Positions 13,176-15,900 of a stretch of 15,900 bases of DNA are shown in pieces; the first letter of the stretch is position 1; each line of letters starts with the position of its first letter. Under the pieces are notes generated by a model, which saw nothing but the letters and a program-made list of their open reading frames with translations, ran no database searches and was not told the origin of the DNA. Both the position numbers and the translations under genes were made by a program. The DNA is taken from NCBI GenBank assembly GCA_964644675.1, contig CAZXWK010000045.1, positions 1 to 15,900 on the forward strand, read 5' to 3'. Source of the stretch: CAZXWK01 sp964644675 (GTDB taxonomy: Bacteria > Actinomycetota > Coriobacteriia > Anaerosomatales > JAAXUF01).

Positions 13176-15900
13176 CTACGGCGCCTGCGTCAGGGTGCCG
13201 AGCACCTCGACCGCGTCGACGCGAACCACCGTCCCCGTGGTCGCCGGGTTGTGGTCGCCCGTCCATTCGATCCGCACGGTGTGTGGGCCCGGGCTCAAAC
13301 CCGACAGGGTGAGCACGCGCCGCTGGTACGCAACGCCGGGCGAGTACAGATCGACGGTCTTCTCGGCGGTGCCGTCCACGATCACCCGTGCGATGCCGTA
13401 GAACGGTGCCGTGGTCGAGATCCAGCTGAACGCGGTGCCGGTGAACGCGACGTCCATCGCCCCGCCGACGGAGTTCACCCACGCGTCGCTGCCGCCCGAG
13501 AGGCTCGCCGAGGTGGTCGCCTTCCACAGCCCCTCGCGGAACAGGCGTGTGTCGGTCTGCTCGTAGCGGTTGAGCGGGCTGGTGGCTTGCGTGAGCGCGC
13601 CCGCCACCTCGACCGCGTCCACGCGCACCATGGTGCCGGTCGAGAACGCGTTGCGTTCCCCCGTCCATTCGATCCGCACCGTGTGCGGCGCGTCGGCGAG
13701 CCCGTCGAGCGAGAAGACCGGCTGCTGATAGGCGACGCCCGGTGCGTACAGATCGACGGTCGTCTCGGCGGATCCGTCGACCGTGACTCGTGCCTGGCCG
13801 TACATCGGCGCCTTGGTCGAGATCCACGTGAAGCGGGTGCCGGTGAACGCGACGTCCATGGCCCCGCCCGCCGAGTTGGTCCACGCGTCCGTGCCGCCCG
13901 AGAGCGACGTGGAGGTCGTCGATTTCCAGACGCCCTCGCGGAACAGGCGCGTGTCGGTCTGCTCGTAGCGCGCGAACGGACTTGACGCCTGCGTGAGCGA
14001 GCCGATCACATCCACCGCGTCGAGGCGCACGAGCGTGCCGCTGCTGGCCGGGTTCTTCGCCCCGGTCCACTCGATGCGGGCGGTGTGCGGCCCGTTCGCA
14101 AGGCCGGTCCTCGTGAACACCCGTTGCTGGTAGAGCGCGCCGGGGGCGTAGAGGTCGACGGTGGTCTCGGCGGAACCGTCGATCGTGAGCCGGGCCATTC
14201 CGTACATGGGCGCCTTGGTCGAGATCCAGCTGAAGCCCGTGCCCTCGAAGGCGATGTCGACCGCACCGCCGGCGGCGTTGACGCGGCGGTCGGACCCACC
14301 GGAGAGCGGCGAGGCGGTCGTCGTCGACCACGCTGACTCGTAGTGCAGGCGCGGGTCGTCCTGCTCGAGACGCTGGGAGACGTCGAACGCGTAGGTGCCG
14401 CCTCCGGCGGGAATGGCCGAGCGACCACCCTGGTCGAGACCGGCGCTGACGGGACTCGCCGAGGCAGCGTCGAAGACGACGACCTCGATCTCGTGGCTGC
14501 CGGCGACGAGCGGCTCGGCAGGCTGATAGCGCCAGGAGACGTCGGGCGTGCCCGACCCGGCGGTGATCTCGGCCCGCACGAGCGGCGAGCCGGCGCCGTC
14601 AAGGCGCACGAACACCGCCGCGATGGGCGTGCGGTACGGCGACCGGGTGCTCGACGCGGTGCCGGTGAAGACAGGCCGGGGACCGAGCGCGACACCGCCC
14701 GCGAACGGCGTCACCGACGTCGCGACCGGGCCCGGGGCGGGTGCCCCCTCGGCCATCGCCGGCTGCGCGCCGTATCGCGAGCCCACGGCGGCCGGCTCGT
14801 CGATCACCGTGACGGTGTTGCTCCCCCAGTTCGCGCAGTAGGCCTTGTGCGGGCTCGCACCCTCGTCGATCGCGAGCGCGTAAGGGTTCGTCCCCACCGC
14901 GCACGTCGTCACCGCCAGATCGCGGTCGACGATCGTCACCTGCGCCGCGCCGTAGTTGGTCACGAACGCCTTGCGGTCGCCCTGGTCAAACGCGACCGCC
15001 CACGGCTGCGCCGCCACGGGAATCGTACTCACGACGCTGTTCGTCGCCGAGTCGATCACGGCGACGTCGTTGCTCGCGTAGTCGGCGACGAACACGCGCC
15101 CGCCGGTCTCGTCGAGCGCGATCCCCAGCGGGTTGTCGCCCACGGCGATGCTCGCGATGGCCGCGTCGTTGTCGTCGATGACGGTGACCGTGTCGCTCGT
15201 GGGGCTCGTCACGAACACGTGCCCGCTCGCCTGGTCGACCGCGAACGCTTTCGGCGCCGCGCCGGTGGGCGCGGTCGCGACGACCGAGTCGGTATCCATG
15301 TCCACGATGCTCACGTCGTTGCTGTAGCGGTTCGCTACGTAGAGCCGGTTGCGACCCGCGCTCGTGAAGATCGCGAGCGCGCGGGGCGAGGCGCCCACGG
15401 GAATCTCGGCGAGGCTCGCGCCGGACTGCGCATCGAGCACGCTGACCGAGTTGCGGTGGTAGTTCGCGACGTAGAGCTTGGGCGTCGCGCCGTTCGCCCA
15501 CAAAGCGAGCGCGCGCGGATTCCCGAGGCCGTTCGAGGCGGGTACGGTGACCGTCGCGACCCTGGTGAACGTCGACTCGTCGATGAAGCTCACGATGTGC
15601 GACTGCCAGTTCGCGACGTAGGCGCGCGCCGGCGACGCGAGCGGATCGACGACCACGGCGTTGGGTACGGCGCCGATTGTGTAGCCGACCGGCATCGGAA
15701 TGGTCGCCTCGTTGGAGTCGGTCGTGCCGTCGATCACCGAGACCGTGTTGCCGTAGTAGTTGGCGACGTAGACCGCGTGCGAGAGCGGGTTCACCGCCAC
15801 AGCCGCCGGCGCCATGTCCACGTTCACCGTGGCGATGGGCACGTCCGCCGAGAAGGCCGTGCCGGCCAGAACGCCGAGCAGAGCGATCAGCGCAGCGGTG
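13176..15900 (-). CDS. secreted YVTN beta-propeller protein with three C-terminal jelly-roll-like repeats (start beyond window)
   Basis: At least 907 aa; the 5' end is past the right edge. The visible N-terminus is the hydrophobic core of a signal peptide ending TAFSA, with cleavage likely just before DVPIATV, so the protein is exported. Eight YVTN-type units follow (about 14796-15842), each of the form YVAN-x-x-x-N-x-V-x-V-I-D with a PxALAV strand; a seven- or eight-bladed propeller is likely. A linker region at about 14373-14795 may hold an Ig-like domain (HEIEVVVFD). Three tandem repeats of about 134 residues end the protein. There is no sorting signal or terminal membrane span after the last repeat, which closes at the stop. 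A role in binding surfaces, polysaccharide or partner proteins is inference. GTG 15842 is not the start, because the signal peptide lies upstream of it in frame. Confidence 0.85.
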   Translation of the reverse strand, partial: TAALIALLGVLAGTAFSADVPIATVNVDMAPAAVAVNPLSHAVYVANYYGNTVSVIDGTTDSNEATIPMPVGYTIGAVPNAVVVDPLASPARAYVANWQSHIVSFIDESTFTRVATVTVPASNGLGNPRALALWANGATPKLYVANYHRNSVSVLDAQSGASLAEIPVGASPRALAIFTSAGRNRLYVANRYSNDVSIVDMDTDSVVATAPTGAAPKAFAVDQASGHVFVTSPTSDTVTVIDDNDAAIASIAVGDNPLGIALDETGGRVFVADYASNDVAVIDSATNSVVSTIPVAAQPWAVAFDQGDRKAFVTNYGAAQVTIVDRDLAVTTCAVGTNPYALAIDEGASPHKAYCANWGSNTVTVIDEPAAVGSRYGAQPAMAEGAPAPGPVATSVTPFAGGVALGPRPVFTGTASSTRSPYRTPIAAVFVRLDGAGSPLVRAEITAGSGTPDVSWRYQPAEPLVAGSHEIEVVVFDAASASPVSAGLDQGGRSAIPAGGGTYAFDVSQRLEQDDPRLHYESAWSTTTASPLSGGSDRRVNAAGGAVDIAFEGTGFSWISTKAPMYGMARLTIDGSAETTVDLYAPGALYQQRVFTRTGLANGPHTARIEWTGAKNPASSGTLVRLDAVDVIGSLTQASSPFARYEQTDTRLFREGVWKSTTSTSLSGGTDAWTNSAGGAMDVAFTGTRFTWISTKAPMYGQARVTVDGSAETTVDLYAPGVAYQQPVFSLDGLADAPHTVRIEWTGERNAFSTGTMVRVDAVEVAGALTQATSPLNRYEQTDTRLFREGLWKATTSASLSGGSDAWVNSVGGAMDVAFTGTAFSWISTTAPFYGIARVIVDGTAEKTVDLYSPGVAYQRRVLTLSGLSPGPHTVRIEWTGDHNPATTGTVVRVDAVEVLGTLTQAP
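13179..14372 (-). repeat. three tandem repeats of about 134 residues within the propeller protein
   Basis: In gene order the units are 14372-13971, 13970-13569 and 13568-13179 (134, 134 and 130 residues). Each opens with R-x-E-Q-x-D-x-R-L. Shared features are a W then LSGG, GGAxDxAFxGTxFxWIST, AP-x-YG-x-AR, VDLY-x-PG, YQ, then PHTxRIEWTG and a closing VRxDAVxV. The second and third units are the closest. Their opening 37 bases (13532-13568 and 13934-13970) differ at one position, which suggests recent duplication or gene conversion. The pattern resembles beta-sandwich (jelly-roll) domains found in bacterial secreted proteins, some of which bind carbohydrate; that assignment is inference. Confidence 0.85.

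Noticed and set aside
13171..13185. Small GC inverted repeat between mqnC and the propeller gene as a shared terminator
   Set aside because: A four-base stem without T-tracts on either strand; indistinguishable from chance in GC-rich DNA.
11950..14331. 793-codon minus-strand frame spanning mqnC and the repeat region
   Set aside because: It crosses two genes on opposite strands, and its own repetitiveness is just the shadow of the 402-bp repeats.
13179..14372. Tandem 402-bp blocks as a CRISPR array or mobile repeat
   Set aside because: The blocks are in frame, keep protein features and lie wholly inside one gene, so they are coding-domain repeats.

Overview
The window is GC-rich with dense coding. 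Its gene content suggests an anaerobic or facultative, environmental member of the Actinomycetota (Coriobacteriia-like). The pointers are the order tilS-hpt-ftsH, menaquinone made through futalosine-type enzymes, a C_GCAxxG_C_C redox protein, frequent GTG starts, and a secreted YVTN-propeller protein. The taxonomic call is inference from gene content, not from a marker gene.

Layout, left to right. (1) Positions 1-2985, minus strand: tilS, hpt and ftsH, transcribed in that order; ftsH runs off the left edge. (2) 3046-3561, minus: a Cys-rich C_GCAxxG_C_C family protein, with a possible promoter and an inverted repeat upstream. (3) 3670-7604, minus: a four-gene ABC importer for betaine-type osmolytes. 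It is transcribed as lipoprotein binding protein, long permease, ATPase, short permease, the same order as E. coli yehZYXW. The last three genes overlap by GTGA junctions. The annotated start of the long permease looks too far downstream. (4) 7605-7860: a divergent intergenic region of about 256 bp holding an AT-rich patch and a small inverted repeat. (5) 7861-9207, plus: a glutathione-reductase-like flavoprotein disulfide reductase whose C-terminal active-site His is replaced by Tyr. (6) 9314-13161, plus: mqnE, an unrecognised lipoprotein gene, mqnA and mqnC. The last three are joined by a 2-bp gap and an ATGA overlap, so they are almost certainly co-translated. (7) 13176-15900, minus: a large secreted protein with a signal peptide, eight YVTN-type propeller units, a linker and three tandem jelly-roll-like repeats of about 134 residues. 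Its start codon lies beyond the right edge, and it converges on mqnC with only 14 bp between stops.

How the genes work together. MqnA (chorismate dehydratase), MqnE (aminofutalosine synthase) and MqnC (radical SAM cyclase) cover three steps of the chorismate-to-menaquinone route. The hydrolase step (MqnB) and MqnD are not in this window. The transporter is a self-contained osmolyte uptake unit. tilS, hpt and ftsH are housekeeping genes. No RNA gene, CRISPR array, insertion sequence, phage gene or convincing rho-independent terminator was seen, and no gene-free stretch exceeds 300 bp. The least explained items are the lipoprotein inside the menaquinone operon, the atypical disulfide reductase, and the repeat-built surface protein.
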